From Dillenia suffruticosa (Eukaryota > Streptophyta > Magnoliopsida > Dilleniales > Dilleniaceae): a stretch of DNA of 64,000 nucleotides. Both the position numbers and the translations under genes were made by a program. The stretch's first letter is position 1. Every line of letters starts with the position of its first letter. Shown one piece after another: positions 35,850 through 47,644 of the stretch. The stretch is taken from positions 29,396,761 to 29,460,760 of the forward strand of contig JAVTVX010000012.1 of the NCBI GenBank assembly GCA_033439265.1. The letters run 5' to 3'. The notes under the pieces are model-generated. The model saw only the letters and a program-made list of their open reading frames with translations, was not told the DNA's origin and made no database searches.

Positions 35850-36955
35850 CAAAACTATGAAGGAGATGATGCATGCCAAGCACTAACAGCTCAATTAACA
35901 TTGGAACCAGATTGCAAGTTAGATTTCAAATGGCAAGATGGAACTTTCAAGTTCAAAAGAAAAATATATGTTGGAAAAGGGTCTCAACTAAGGACTAAAG
36001 TGATACAATAAATGCATAGCTTTGCTAGTGGAGGATACTTAGGATAGAATGGGACATTGCACAGAGTCAAGGCTGTATTTTATTGGCCTTCAATGAGTAC
36101 AGATGTGATCAAGTATGTGCAAGAATGTGAGGTATGTCAAAGAAACAAACAAGCAAATGTGGTCTTTCCTTGATTGCTTCAACCATTGCATATTCCCTCA
36201 CAATCATGGTCCCATATCAGTATGAATTTTATAAAAGGATTAATGAAATCTCAAGGTCATGACACTATTCTGCTAGTTATTGATAGGTTTACCAAATTCA
36301 ACCATTTCATAACATTAAAGCATCCCTATACTACAATGAAAGTAGTTCAGTTGTTTGTGGACCGTGTACTCAAGTTACATGGCTCCCATAATCAATTATA
36401 ACAGGTCGAGATAAGGTGTTCACAAGCTTATTTTGACAAAAATTGTTCAAGTCGATAGCAATCCAATTGAAAGACTCAACCAATGCCAAAAATATTACTT
36501 GATGTTCATGATTTTTGACCGACCATGACAGTGGTATCAATAGCTTAGTTTGGTAGAATGGTAGTACAGTACCAATATTTTCTCAAGCCTACAGATGACT
36601 TCTTTCGAAGCTCTATCTGGATACAAGTCAAAATCTATCAAATGGGACCGTACTTAGATTCAGTCATACTAGCAGTAGAAAATTGTATAATCACTTGGCA
36701 AAAGGGATGAAAGTTAAATTGGACTAGCATAGGACTAAAAGAGAAGTTGAGGTGGGCAACTTAGTATACCTTAAACTGCAATTATATGGGCAACAATCTA
36801 TGGAAATCAGTAGTCAACTCAAATTATCTTCGAAATTCTATAAGCCATTTTCAGTTATAGCAAGGAATAGGTAAGGCTGCTATTTGCCACTGTCACTTAT
36901 CGTTACAGGAGCAGAGGATTCATCATCTCAAATTGTGCATTATGTGTTCCCATTT
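35850..36955 (+). pseudogene. Gypsy integrase (decayed)
   Basis: Zinc region: VQECEVCQRNKQANVVFP near 36116. Catalytic core start: SWSHISMNFIKGLMKSQGHD at 36204, TILLVIDRFTKF, HPYTTMKVVQLF and LHGSHNQL. The rest is scrambled. C-terminal GPY/F-like KFYKPFSVIARN lies near 36835. No chromodomain was seen. Confidence 0.75.
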
Positions 36956-37210
36956 TTTTTTTTGTAATTTTAGATTGTTTGTTATTTTTAGTTTTAGGGT
37001 TTTGAGCATGGTTAGGTTTAATTTGTTTATTTGATTTGTAATAGCCTTTTAGATTAGCCCGACTAAAGGCTATTTAAGTTAAATATAACTCTGTCATGAC
37101 CAGTTCTAAACTCAAGTAAGGAAAGCGAGTTACAGTAGATTGACAACCAATGTAAACCTTTAGTCAAAACCATGAGTGACAAACACAAGCGATTATGATA
37201 ATTTGTCTTG

Positions 37211-37244
37211 CTTTCACGCCAATTTTATCAAGCTTATCTCGAAA
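37211..37244 (-). pseudogene. Phospholipase fragment, left half of a 129-bp copy
   Basis: 34 bp with two differences from 30248-30281 of the phospholipase pseudogene, ending in the duplication AAA at the CACTA insertion. With 59833-59930 it makes 129 bp of colinear similarity without an indel. Confidence 0.85.
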
Positions 37245-37275
37245 CACTACAAAATTAGAGCGCTGAGATGACAGT
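37245..37275 (+). repeat. CACTA left terminal inverted repeat
   Basis: 31 bp starting CACTACAAAATTAGAGC. It differs from the inverse of 59802-59832 at positions 1, 18, 19 and 29. Confidence 0.88.
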
Positions 37276-37399
37276 CAAAAACCATCTACATAACTCTTCA
37301 AATCCGTCAGCAATACTTTCTCCAATGGGCACATTTAGTTGGATATACACCAGTTCGGATAGATATATCGTGACGCCATATGTATACTGACTGAAGGAT

Positions 37400-38770
37400 A
37401 GAGTTGGTAAAACTAGTGATGTATCGTCAGTTACCATGTATTATCAGATGGTAAAACAGTGATGGTTACCATGTATTACCATATGTTACTACCTTTATTT
37501 TCGGTTGCGATTGAGATAGAAAATATTAGAAAATGTTGACGGCTAGAAATGAGTTAGAAAATTGTCCCAAATATTGACGGTTACTATTGAGTTACAAAAT
37601 TATAAAAATTGTCAACGGTAGGAAAGTGTTAGTGGAATTAGTGATTTGTATAGTCACTATCATGCGTTAGGAGATATTACTACTCCATCATCGGTTACCA
37701 TTGATTTATAAAATGTTACAAAATGTTGACGGTAAAAAAGTGTTAATAAAATTAGTGTTGTATGATCAGTTACTATTGAGTTACAAAATTGTGTAATATG
37801 TGAACAGTAGAAAAGTGTTACGAGACGTTACTAATTTTTATCATCGATTACTGTTGAGTGACAAAATGTCACAACATATTGACATTAGAAAATGTTAGTA
37901 GAATTAGTGACTTCACCGTCAGTTACTATGTGTTACCATATGTTACCCTGTGTTATAGTCACCATGTATTATCACATGATACAAAATGTTGATGGTGCAA
38001 AATGTTTGTAAAATTTGTGGTTTTATGGTCGGTTACTATGTGTTACCATGTATTACTAACATAAGCATCGATTGCTATTAAGATAGAAAATGTTAAAAAA
38101 TATTGATACTTACCAATGAGTTACAAAATTATACTAAATATTGACGGTTACCATTCAGCAATGAAATTGTACATAATGTCCATGGTAAAAAAGTGTAAGT
38201 CAAATTGATGGTTTTATAGTCATTTATCATGTGTTAGGAGATCTTACTACTTCATCATCGGTTACCACTGAGTTACAAAATGGTTGTTGATGGTAGAACA
38301 GTATTAGTAAACTTTTTTATTTTATCGATTGTTATTGAATTACAAAATATTTTAAAATATTGACTATAGAAAAGTGTTAGTAAAATTAGTTTTTTATGAT
38401 CGGTTACTATTGAGTTACAAAATGGTGCCAAATATTGACGGGTGAAAAGTGTTACGAAACGTAGTTAGCATTGAGTGACAAAATACAGTTACTATGTGTT
38501 ACTTTGTGTTACCATACTATGTGTTACTATATTTTACGTTGTATTACTATGTGTTACTACTTTTATGATAGGCTATGGTTAGGATAAGTTATTAATTTTA
38601 ATATCGCTTACCATATATTATTGGATGTTGTTACTTTAATTATCGGGTTACGATTGAGTTGGTAAATGTTATTGATCTGTCATCAGTTACCATATGTTAT
38701 AAAATGTTACTACTTTCATCGTCGGTTACCGTCGCTTACCGTGTCTTACAATGTGTTACTATGGGTTACT
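37400..38770 (+). repeat. CACTA left subterminal repeat array
   Basis: Dozens of degenerate copies of words such as GGTTACCATTGAGTTACAAA, TGTTACCATGTGTTAC, TGTTGACGGTAGAAAAGTG and TTAGTAAAATTAGTG. In CACTA elements such arrays bind the TNPA-type protein. The unit length is irregular. No coding content. Confidence 0.8.
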
Positions 38771-38782
38771 GGAATTACTTCA

Positions 38783-38995
38783 TGGACGGGTGCAAGAAGG
38801 GTGCAAGCATACGCCTCACAGGGGCGGACGGGCGAAAGAAAGGCTCAGACGGGCACAAGAAGAGCTTAAGCATACACCTCACAGGGGTGGATGGGTGTAA
38901 AAAGGGTTCAAGTATATGCCTCACAGGGGCCCTCGCATGATGGACGGGCGTAAGTATATGTCTCACAGGGGCCCCTGCATGCATGCCGGGCGTAA
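38783..38995 (+). repeat. GC-rich tandem repeat, about 4 units
   Basis: Units of roughly 43-65 bp share GGACGGGCG, AAGAAGG.TCAAGCATA and GCCTCACAGGGG. They stand out from AT-rich surroundings. The open frames across it are by-products of the repeat. Confidence 0.8.
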
Positions 38996-39559
38996 GAAAA
39001 TACCATGCATGTTAGAGCGATTACTTCATTATTTTTTATTTTAAAAATATTATTATTAAAATAAATACACCTTGATTATTATCAAATTAAATAATATAAT
39101 GATATAAAATTAGTCATCACTACCACATGATTTAAGTGTGTATAAAAGAATTACAAAAATATTATAAAGTTAAACAGAATTGTATTAATATACCAAAATT
39201 GAGCAATACATTACATTGAGTAATAGATATAAGATCAAGAGGAAAGAAGATTCCTGTTCCACAATAACATGTCTGTCTTATACTAATAGTAAGAGGGTGA
39301 AACAAAAATGAAACAAAAAACATTTCTTGGTGAAACCCAAAATAAAACAAAAAACGTTCATTTCATCGTCAAAAATATTACAATTACAATTTGGAGGTCA
39401 CAATCTCACCATATTTCCAAAACTAAGCAAAGCAGTGAGTAACAAGTTTATGTTAAACTTTCTTCCTGTTAATAAAAAAATAAATAAAAAAGTAAAGTTA
39501 ATACAATCATATAGTAACATTATAAAAAATATAAAAAATGGTTACAAAAGAAAATATTA

Positions 39560-39887
39560 CCCTTGGGGTTAACTTGGGCCTCTTCATTCATCATGGTAGC
39601 ATACGTTATTGTGATTTAATTCGTTAATTTCAACCAGTATATGTTATCCTTTTTCTAAGTCCCAAACATCTTGACAGCGTATTCGACCTCTACATTTCTT
39701 CACAATTACTGAAAAAATGAATATGAGTTGTCAGTTGATACCATGATAATGTCAAATCTCAAATTAAAATAATACCTGGGATAACATTTTCGCAAGATTA
39801 GGTTTTTTCATGTTGAACATGTTGTTGGGATTATTGTGATTTTTCATGCTGAGTAACAATATTCATCCGGCATTTAGTTCGTCCCAT
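39560..39887 (-). pseudogene. TNPA-like (plant En/Spm-associated) protein remnant
   Basis: On the minus strand a possible exon (39776-39887, MGRTKCRMNIVTQHEKS...) ends CCCAG/GTATT. A pyrimidine-rich stretch ending TTTTCAG leads into a second exon (39708 down to about 39560) reading KKCRGRIRCQDVWDLEKG, a stop, then HILVEINELN. The pattern RGxTxxxDVWDLxxGxxIxVExNELxQ is typical of the Ptta/En/Spm-type proteins carried by plant CACTA elements. Two stops lie in exon 1 and two in exon 2. It is consistent with the CACTA termini around it. Confidence 0.5.
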
Positions 39888-40679
39888 AGCCACGGTGGTT
39901 CGCAGAGCATATGCTTTCAGAGTAAGAGTTTTGAGGAATTTTGAGAAGAGAAATGCTTCATACTTAATATAATATTTTTGGATTAAAATCCAATTACAAA
40001 GTGCGTCATTTTGTACCGCTCTTTTTTTTCTTCAACCGCCTTTTTTTTGCACTTTTTATTGCATTTTTTAAATTAAAATTCTTACCACTGCCATTTTCTT
40101 CTTTCATATATTTCTTTTTTTTTATATTTTTAAATCGGTAAAATTTGTTGCATATTGATTTTCTATAATTTTCAATTTCATGTCGAGAACTTACAACAGT
40201 GAAAAAATCACTCAATCTAAAATTTATTATTAAATTCTTTTTAAACTAAATTTTATCATGACTTAATTGCTACCACTTTATTACCACCGGTTAGTATGCA
40301 TAATTGCAAATAACAATTAAATAAAACTGATAACACATATCTAAAAAATCTTCATCTATTCAAAATATATGTTTATGAACCAAATTAGATGAAATTACAT
40401 GGAAATTAAATTAAAAAAATATATAGAATATATTTAGATCGAGTTGAACGGTGTTGAATAATTTTATTAATGAATTAATTAATACACTATCTTTAAAGTA
40501 AAAATAAAGATTGAAATTAATATTAATGTTATCATTCGTTTAATTTGAAATTTATATGAAATTATATAATGTGAATAAATAATAAGAATTCCTTCATTTT
40601 TCTTTGAAATTTTATTGGTTCATATGATATTGATGATAAGATGTTTTGTTTAAATACTACTCTTATTTATGTAACTTAT

Positions 40680-41150
40680 TATATAAAATCGGTAATAGAA
40701 GTGGTATGCTAATGTTAGATTAAATGTATCTATAATAGTCGTATATATTAATAATATAATAGTAATTTATAATAAAATAGTAATTGTAATTAAAAAAAGT
40801 ACTAATATATTAGAACAAGATGTAATAAAATAGTAATATACGGGTAATAATAATATATAGTAATAGATAATAATATATTGACACTCCAACAAATATAATC
40901 TAGTATGGTAATGTATATTAATATCTAATAATATATAGTAGTATTTAATACTACTATATAATAGTGATAGTTATTTAATACTTAATATATAGTAATCGTA
41001 ATTAAAAAATACACCATAGATTGTAATATATAGTAATATATAATAATACATAGTAACATTATAATATATAGTAGTATATAGTAACAGATTGTAATAAATA
41101 GTAATAGATTGTAATATGTAGTAACATGTAGTAATATTAGTAACGTGTAT
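40680..41150. repeat. A/T-only degenerate repeat (TAGTAATATA-like)
   Basis: Long stretch built of ATATAGTAATA/GATTGTAATA words with almost no other content. It has no fixed period that could be fixed by eye. Confidence 0.6.
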
Positions 41151-42496
41151 ATAGAGTTGTCGATTAGTTTGCGATTGATAATTAAGATTCTTTCTTTAAT
41201 TTTTAAAAAATTTCTGACGGAAATTAATAATAATTAATATTGTATTATATAATATTCTTAATAAATTATGTAATAGATAATATATTATTATCTAAAGTAA
41301 TAGTACATTTAAAATTTCAAGATTTGATACAATGTAATTTGGGGATTTGGTACCTATAATTTGTTCTATGTTTTATCACTTGTTACATGATATCTTCCCA
41401 TCCATAGATTGAATATTTGCTAATGCAAATTCAAGAAATGCATTAACCCCGCCAATATATTCATCATTACCTCTTGATTTAGAATACATCCATGAACTCT
41501 CCATTTTTTCTGTTTTATAGAAGCAAAGATAGAAATATTAGAGAAATATTTGTATATGTCAAATAAATGAATGAAATTGCATACAAAATAAATTGTGATT
41601 TTTTATTTGATTTTTTGGTCCAAAAAAAAGAAATAGAAAAAGAAGGAAATATGGTGTTTGCACCAATATTTGAGCCAAGAAACTTTGTCCATATCAACAT
41701 ATCAGAAAGTTAAGATTAAATAAGTACAAAGTATTTATAACTACATTTTGCTCTTTAAAAAAGTTTTTGGTTTGTGAACAAACTATTGTAATTTGGCATT
41801 CAATCAAACTCAAATTTTCTTTTGTTGTTTTAATAATTGTCATATTCATAATTAATAATTGTCATGTTCATAATTAGATAAACTTTTTTTATAAATTGTT
41901 ATTAAATAAATATAGTATTAAAAAATAGTTAATAATAATAATGTAGTATTATTTAATCATTAAATATCAAATATTGTAAATTACACTAATAGTGCAATGT
42001 TTGGTGTACATTGCAGTTGTCCGATCCAACTCTACTTTCCTCACTTAACCTAACATTATCATTATCTTCATATAGTAGATTAATGATATAGTAATTGTAA
42101 TTACATAAATATACTTTTATTTAAATATAAAATATAAAATTGAACATATTATAGTATTACATAGATATAGTAATTAAATATAGTAAATTGAAACTAAAAT
42201 ATTTGTTTCAGACATTATGCAATTATGCAATAGCAATTGATGGATGGGGTAATTGATGGCAATTGATGGTTGATATTAATTGACGGTAAGTCATGGTAAC
42301 GGATGGTAAGTTAGTGGGCAAAGTATCAACGGTTAGGGTTGGTTGTTGATTATCTTGCTTGATCTAATGGCCGGGATTCAAAGTCATCAGAAGATGAGAC
42401 ATGTCACTCACACGTCTTTTCAACAATGAGTTCTAAAGCACACTCCGCTCACAACACCCACGAGCACAACACCCTTTGAACACCATCAACGATAAG
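41151..42496. other. CACTA interior, AT-rich, no gene seen
   Basis: AT-rich sequence. Near 42240-42330 words like GATGGTAATTGATGG and GACGGTAAGTCATGG recall the left subterminal repeats. Nothing codes. The stretches 39000-39559 and 39888-40679 are likewise empty. Confidence 0.45.
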
Positions 42497-42501
42497 CATT
42501 T

Positions 42502-42673
42502 TGTAACACCGATACTCGGTACCTGAACAATGTATATTGGTTTTGAAATATATATATTCTTTAAAAAAAAAAAAAAAAAAAAAAAAGAGGAAGGAGGAAA
42601 CGCCGCATTTCGGCTCGAAATGCGGCACTCCCACCCCCTTGTCAGATTAGGACTAAAAGCCCTAATTTGTCTC

Positions 42674-42718
<45 letters not shown>

Positions 42719-45451
42719 GACCCTTCACCTCCCGCGGCCGCCGCCCTCCTCCGCGGCTGTTTCGCGCCTCTTCGCCGGGATCGCTGCTCACCCCGCCACC
42801 TCTCTCCATCGCGAGCAACCACTACCATCTTCTCTCTCTCTACGTCACTCACGGCCTTCCTCTCAGTTTCACTTTCTCTCGCGATCTCCCTCTCGGTCTC
42901 CTCCGCCGTGCGCTTCTGTCATGTACCACCATCACGAGTGCACCAGCGCATGACAACGCAGAGCACTGCGCGCTCTCCCTAGCCTGAGCGTGTACTATAC
43001 GCTCTCTCGAGTGTGAGCGTGTACTACACGCTCTCTCGAGTGTGAGCGTGTACTACACGCTCTCCCGAGTGTGAGCGCACACTACGCGACCCTCTGCACG
43101 AGCGCTAGCGCGCCCCTACGCACCTCTGCACGAGTGCTAGCGTGCCCCTAAACGCCAATCTGCCCCAGCCTGCGAGCACACAGCCCGCGCGCCCCAACCC
43201 GCTAGCACACAGCTCGCGAGCCCACTACGACCTGTTGACCTACGAGCCCACTACTGCCTGCGAGCCCGCCAGCCCGCCAGCACACCGACCCGCGAGCCCG
43301 CAATCAGCTTTCTCTTTCGAGAGCTCATCTGCATTTTCACTACAGGTAACAACTGTGATTGGTTATAGTTCTAGGGTTCGATATTCTCTTGGTGATTAAG
43401 CTAGATTTCTGAACCTTGCTTCGAATTTGAAGCATTGCAGGTCTTGGACCGAGTAGAACGACGTTTGGACCACAGGATTGTGAACCACAAAGAACCTAGG
43501 TGAGGATTTCTAACTCACTAGATTTATTTGGACGAATTTAGAGTAAATTAGAGTAAAAGTGTAACGCATTGTTTGACATTATATGAAATTAATTAGGTCA
43601 AATTTAGGATTTTATACAAATTGAGCTATTCTGGATGATAGAATCATACGGACTTGATTCGAATAGTTTCTCTTAGAGTTTGATTTGACGAATGCTTAAA
43701 AACATTCAAAATTTGGGATTTGAGTTTAAAGATTGATACAGTTTTTTTCATGATAAATTTTCCTGCATATAGGAAATTAAAATACGTCTATATTATGAAA
43801 ATAGACTTCAATACCTTGAAAATGAAACGAAATTGTTGACATTGGTGTATATTTATAAATTGAAGAATTTAGAATTTGTACAAACTTAAGGAAAATGATA
43901 AACCCTGAAAACAGTCAAAAATTTGATGAAAATCATGATGATTTGATTAGGTTGGCTTTGTTGGTGATTCGATTGAGGGAAGTTTTATTCTACGTATTGT
44001 GGTTTTATTGGGGAGTGCGCTTCCCTCCCCAAAATAGTGAGTGAGATTTATTTCAATACTTTTATTTAATGTGTAAACTCTGTTTTAAAATATTTGATAA
44101 ATGAGTATGATTTTATAGCATGCTTGAAATGTTTTGACTGGTTTTGAAATTGATTTTTGTGGACTGATGGAGTGTCCAAAAACTGTGTTGAAATATTGAA
44201 ATTATGCATCCATATGGTTAAAATGTGTAATGTGCCATTTTATGCTATACGTTGCATTCGGTTTGTGAACCTGATTTCGGCACATTTTGATACGATTTTA
44301 GATTTAGCCTTGAGGGCTTTGGTATGTATTGTTCCGTAGCTACGAAGGACACCGTGAGAGACGCTTTGGTGGCGTCCGGATATGCTTAGGCATGGGGTAT
44401 CTCACGAGTTGTCGTGATTTTTATTAACGATACGGTACTAACCAGATTGAATCCGAAAGGGGGAGGATTTGGATACTCTCTCCAAGTCTAGCATCTGGAC
44501 GAGATCCGTCGCCAACGCCGGGGTAGAGAGCACTTTAAATAAATTTGCATATAACACTCCCGGTGCGCCTGTCATAGGTCGTGGTAAATCTCTATCAGGA
44601 TATTTTTGGCTGGCAGCTCTATAATTTTAGTGACAGTGCTTTGGATGCATATTTGACTTGAAAATGCGTACTAATGATATATTGTTGAAATGAAAAGTAT
44701 GATGATTTGAAATATGATTTGTATACTTATGCTTTGACACTCCAGTTTCACACTTCATTTTAGACGATTGCATTGACCCACTCACTCATTGAGTATTCTT
44801 TCCCGAGTACTCACCCCTCATTTCTCTTCTGTTTTAGAGCAAGTACTTGATAAGGAGCGTTACTTTTAGGACACTCAATATCATTGGGAGATCTAGTTTG
44901 GACTTGAGAAGTCATTATATATTTCAGCTGCAAAATTTGTATTGGTAATGTATATGCATTCTGAGATCTATAGATGACCATTGTGTAATTCTGAGATGAC
45001 TATATAAATATGGACATTTAAATTGTGAAACTCTCATGTCATTGCATAACATTGCATTGAGACATTTTTTATTCGTTGTGTATGTACTGGGGAATATGTT
45101 TGTCTCAGAAATGTACTTTAGGATCGCTCAAAGCCACCTCTAAATCACAGGAGGGGCGACTGGTGGCTGTCCATGCCTTTAACGGGAGTATGGCAGTAGA
45201 GGTCTGTGGCTAGCTTGCTGGAAATTTATATAGCCTTGCGTTATTCTGGATGTTGGCTGTAGGATTAGTTGATTTTGGAGAGGTCGGGATGACCATTTGT
45301 TTATTTTACTAGATGGTTGTAATTTATATAGGATTAATTGTAATTGGGAGACCTCCTAAATATGAGGAGGTTTTGCCTGATTTTCTATAAAAATACAACC
45401 GGCATTCAGGACAACGGGCGGCTGTTCACCATCCCGGTCTGGGGCGTGACA
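42502..45451 (+). repeat. 5' LTR of Tekay-like element
   Basis: It starts TGTAACACCGATACTCGG and ends GGGGCGTGACA. In order it contains a poly(A) tract (42558-42585), a CGCCGCATTTCGGC block, a (CT)n run, a GC-rich region with tandem repeats (42986-43300), a donor-like CCTAG/GTGAG (GT at 43500), AT-rich sequence, a TGAGTA..TACTCA hairpin (44790-44813) and acceptor-like CTGTTTTAG (AG at 44836). The reading frames over the (CT)n part are not genes. Confidence 0.92.
42986..43072 (+). repeat. 29-bp palindromic tandem repeat x 3 in 5' LTR
   Basis: Units start at 42986, 43015 and 43044. Each holds GAGCGTGTACTACACGCTC, a near-perfect inverted repeat (the first has TATAC). The 3' LTR lacks this array and has other GC-rich repeats at 51040-51170. 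Confidence 0.88.
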
Positions 45452-45458
45452 GTTGGAT

Positions 45459-45471
45459 TGGTATCAGAGCC
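45459..45471 (+). other. Primer-binding site, tRNA-iMet
   Basis: TGGTATCAGAGCC is a perfect plant initiator-Met primer site, 7 bp after the LTR end. Confidence 0.9.
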
Positions 45472-45763
45472 TAGGTTGAGAGCTATGTAAGAAGAGAGTT
45501 TTGAAAACACTCCTGAATGTGTTTATGTTTAAAGTTCTCAATGCATGAGAGTTTCATACAGTCATGAAGTCCCAGTACATGGTCATAGGTATATGAGTTC
45601 ATCCATTTAGGGGGTTAGATACGGTTGTGTCTAATTTAACATGCTATTTTTTTTATTGGATTCCATTCCTTGTGAGGATAGTCAAGATGTGACTAGCCCA
45701 AATTTCTTGAACCATACCTATTCTTTGAACGATATCTAATAAGGATCCTTCTCTTGTAGAAGT

Positions 45764-46985
45764 ATGATGACCCGACGGAGCACCCGTTTTATCCCACCAA
45801 AGGAATTAGACGACCCAGAGGATCGTTCCTCGACTCGCGTGCCACCACCAGTACTTACTCAGCCAGTTGCTCAGGCTGAGACTCTCGTACCCACACTCGA
45901 CGCCTTTCGGCAGGTATACGAGTGGTACACTTTGCATGGGGTCTAGATTCCTCCCCCACCACCTCCTATAGCGGCGCCTGCACCTACAGCAGTGCCAATT
46001 CCTTCGGCACCGGTTCCACCACAGGTGGCTGGTCCTTCTACTTTGTCCGAGTCGAGTGAGACCACATCGCTGCTCTTAGACGGATACATGAGTTGACTCA
46101 GTTGGTTAAGGAGGCCCGTCAGCTGGGGTGCACTGATTTCACGGGGCTTGGTGATGCTACGGCAGCCAAGCATTGGATTAATCGCACCCGCAGGGTTTTG
46201 ACCAATTTGGAGATTGGAGAGGAGTTCTGCCTAAAAGTGGCACATGAGTTTGACAGAGCCAGCAAGCGACAGAGCCACTACAGTAGGACGACTTCCTTCG
46301 GGAGTTTGACCACAGATTCTTCCCACTCTACCAGCAGGACCGGATGAGGTCAAAGTTGGGACGGCTTACACAGGGGTCCAGATTTGTTTCGGAGTATGAG
46401 GCAGATATACGGAGACTTGCCGCATTCTTACCGGATCTGGCTATACCTCAGTATTTGCGCTTCAAATTCGAGGACGGTCTTAACCTCAGTATAAAGAGGT
46501 ATATGACTGTTACCTCACAGTTTACACTGGCCGAGGTGATAAACTCTGCTCACCGTATAGAGGCTAGGCAGAAAGAGAGTAGAGAGTAGAAAAGAAAAAA
46601 AGAAAAGTCTCATTTTGCGCAGAACTCTAAGAGGGGCAGGGGATCCAGTTCGCATAGAGACGGATTTGGATCTGAATTTTCTAATCTGGGACAGAGATAG
46701 TACTCCCAGGGGTTCAGACAGCCCGCTCTGACTCACCCTGTACAGTATACTCCTCAGCATCCTTATTGCCGTAGGTGCAATAGGTTCCATCCGATAGGAG
46801 TTTGTTCAGTGACGGTCACTTGCTTCCACTGTGGGAAGCTGGAGCATATTAGGAGTTCTTGCCCTGCGTTAAGACTCGGAAGACAGAGTTCACAGAGCCG
46901 CACTAGTACTCATCGTATGGGACAGCAGGGGTAGCTTGCTCGGCCAGCATCTTCTACTCCTAGGGTGACCACCGGGAGTAACACA
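45764..46985 (+). pseudogene. Chromovirus gag (decayed)
   Basis: The ATG at 45764 gives MTRRSTRFIPPKELDDPED and then a Pro-rich segment. The core includes CTDFTGLGDATAAKHWINR near 46130, LGRLTQGSRFVSEYEADIRR near 46355 and FEDGLNLSIKRYM. A zinc knuckle CFHCGKLEHIRSSCP lies near 46824-46865, preceded by a CxRCxxxH pair near 46770. TAG stops at 45944, 46587 and 46698, plus frameshifts, break it. Gag packages the RNA in live elements. Confidence 0.85.
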
Positions 46986-46989
46986 GTGC

Positions 46990-47230
46990 AAACCCAGGCA
47001 CGATAGCAGCCTATAGAATATGATTTCTATTCGTATTTCTACTTCTTTTGAGGATGTCAGCATTGTATCATGATAGTTGTATAGATATTTATGTTGTGTA
47101 CCCTTTTGTCGACATGATACTACTCTAACATCTTTGTACATTGAAGTTGTAAAAGCCTTAGAGGCTCAGTTATTTTGATATATATATATATCAAGTTTGA
47201 AATTATTCTAAATCTATGTGCATTTTGTTC
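46990..47230. other. Non-coding stretch between gag and protease
   Basis: Where related elements code for a linker into protease, there are about 240 bp of AT-rich DNA with a (TA)n run (47175-47192) and no frame. Coding resumes at GIDASILIDTGS. It may be a small insertion or a replaced segment; no target duplication is clear. Confidence 0.45.
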
Positions 47231-47234
47231 AATG

Positions 47235-47640
47235 ATAGATACTCTACCTATCTTTGGAATAGACGCTTCTATCCTTATTGACACGGGGTCTAACTATTCG
47301 TATGTGAACGATCAATTTTCTGACATTCTGACAGGTCGCTCTTACCTGTAGACGAGGAGATATTGGTCATCACTTCTCTAGGTAAGCAGATTGTGCGCGG
47401 CACAGTGTATAGAAAATGTGAGATCAAAGTTGGGGACACAGTGCTGAAGGCAGATCTAATCCCTCTCGGCATTACTGATTTTGATGCCATCTTGGGGATG
47501 AATTGGCTACATATGCATCGGGTTTCAGTTGATTGCTTTAAGAAGCAGGTGGAGTTTTGAAGACCCGATCAGCCGGTGTTGATTTTTGAATGCGAGATGC
47601 GGGTTTTACCCCGCTGTGTTATTTTAGTTTTGGAGGCCTA
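47235..47640 (+). pseudogene. Chromovirus aspartic protease (decayed)
   Basis: IFGIDASILIDTGSNYSYVN near 47250 keeps the catalytic DTG. ITSLGKQIVRGTVYRKCEI and DFDAILGMNWLHMHRVSVDC (47481) match the retropepsin of gypsy elements. One frameshift lies between the halves (after about 47320). Confidence 0.85.
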
Positions 47641-47644
47641 ACGC

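Larger units (their letters stand above)
32936..36955 (+). mobile_element. Decayed Ty3/gypsy gag-pol, chromovirus-like
   Basis: Gag, protease, RT, RNase H and integrase follow in gypsy order (integrase last). No LTR pair could be recognised, although 36960-37200 (GTAATAGCCTTTTAG...TATTTAAG) could be part of a 3' LTR. Integrase phrases (KVIQ, ASGGYLG, CEVCQRNKQ, HPYTTMKVVQLF, KLHGSHNQL) fit plant chromoviruses. The clade is not assigned. Confidence 0.75.

Noticed and set aside
36960..37200. 3' LTR for the gypsy element at 32936-36955
   Set aside because: Position and the TATTTAAG word are suggestive, but no matching 5' copy was found in the window, so it is not listed as an LTR.
38659..38984. 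Open frames with a repeated Cys-Lys-Lys-Gly-like pattern
   Set aside because: By-product of the GC-rich tandem repeat at 38783-38995.
42433..42982. Overlapping open frames on both strands in the 5' LTR
   Set aside because: They translate (CT)n and poly(A) runs and GC-rich repeats of the LTR; no domain, and the 3' LTR does not keep the frames.
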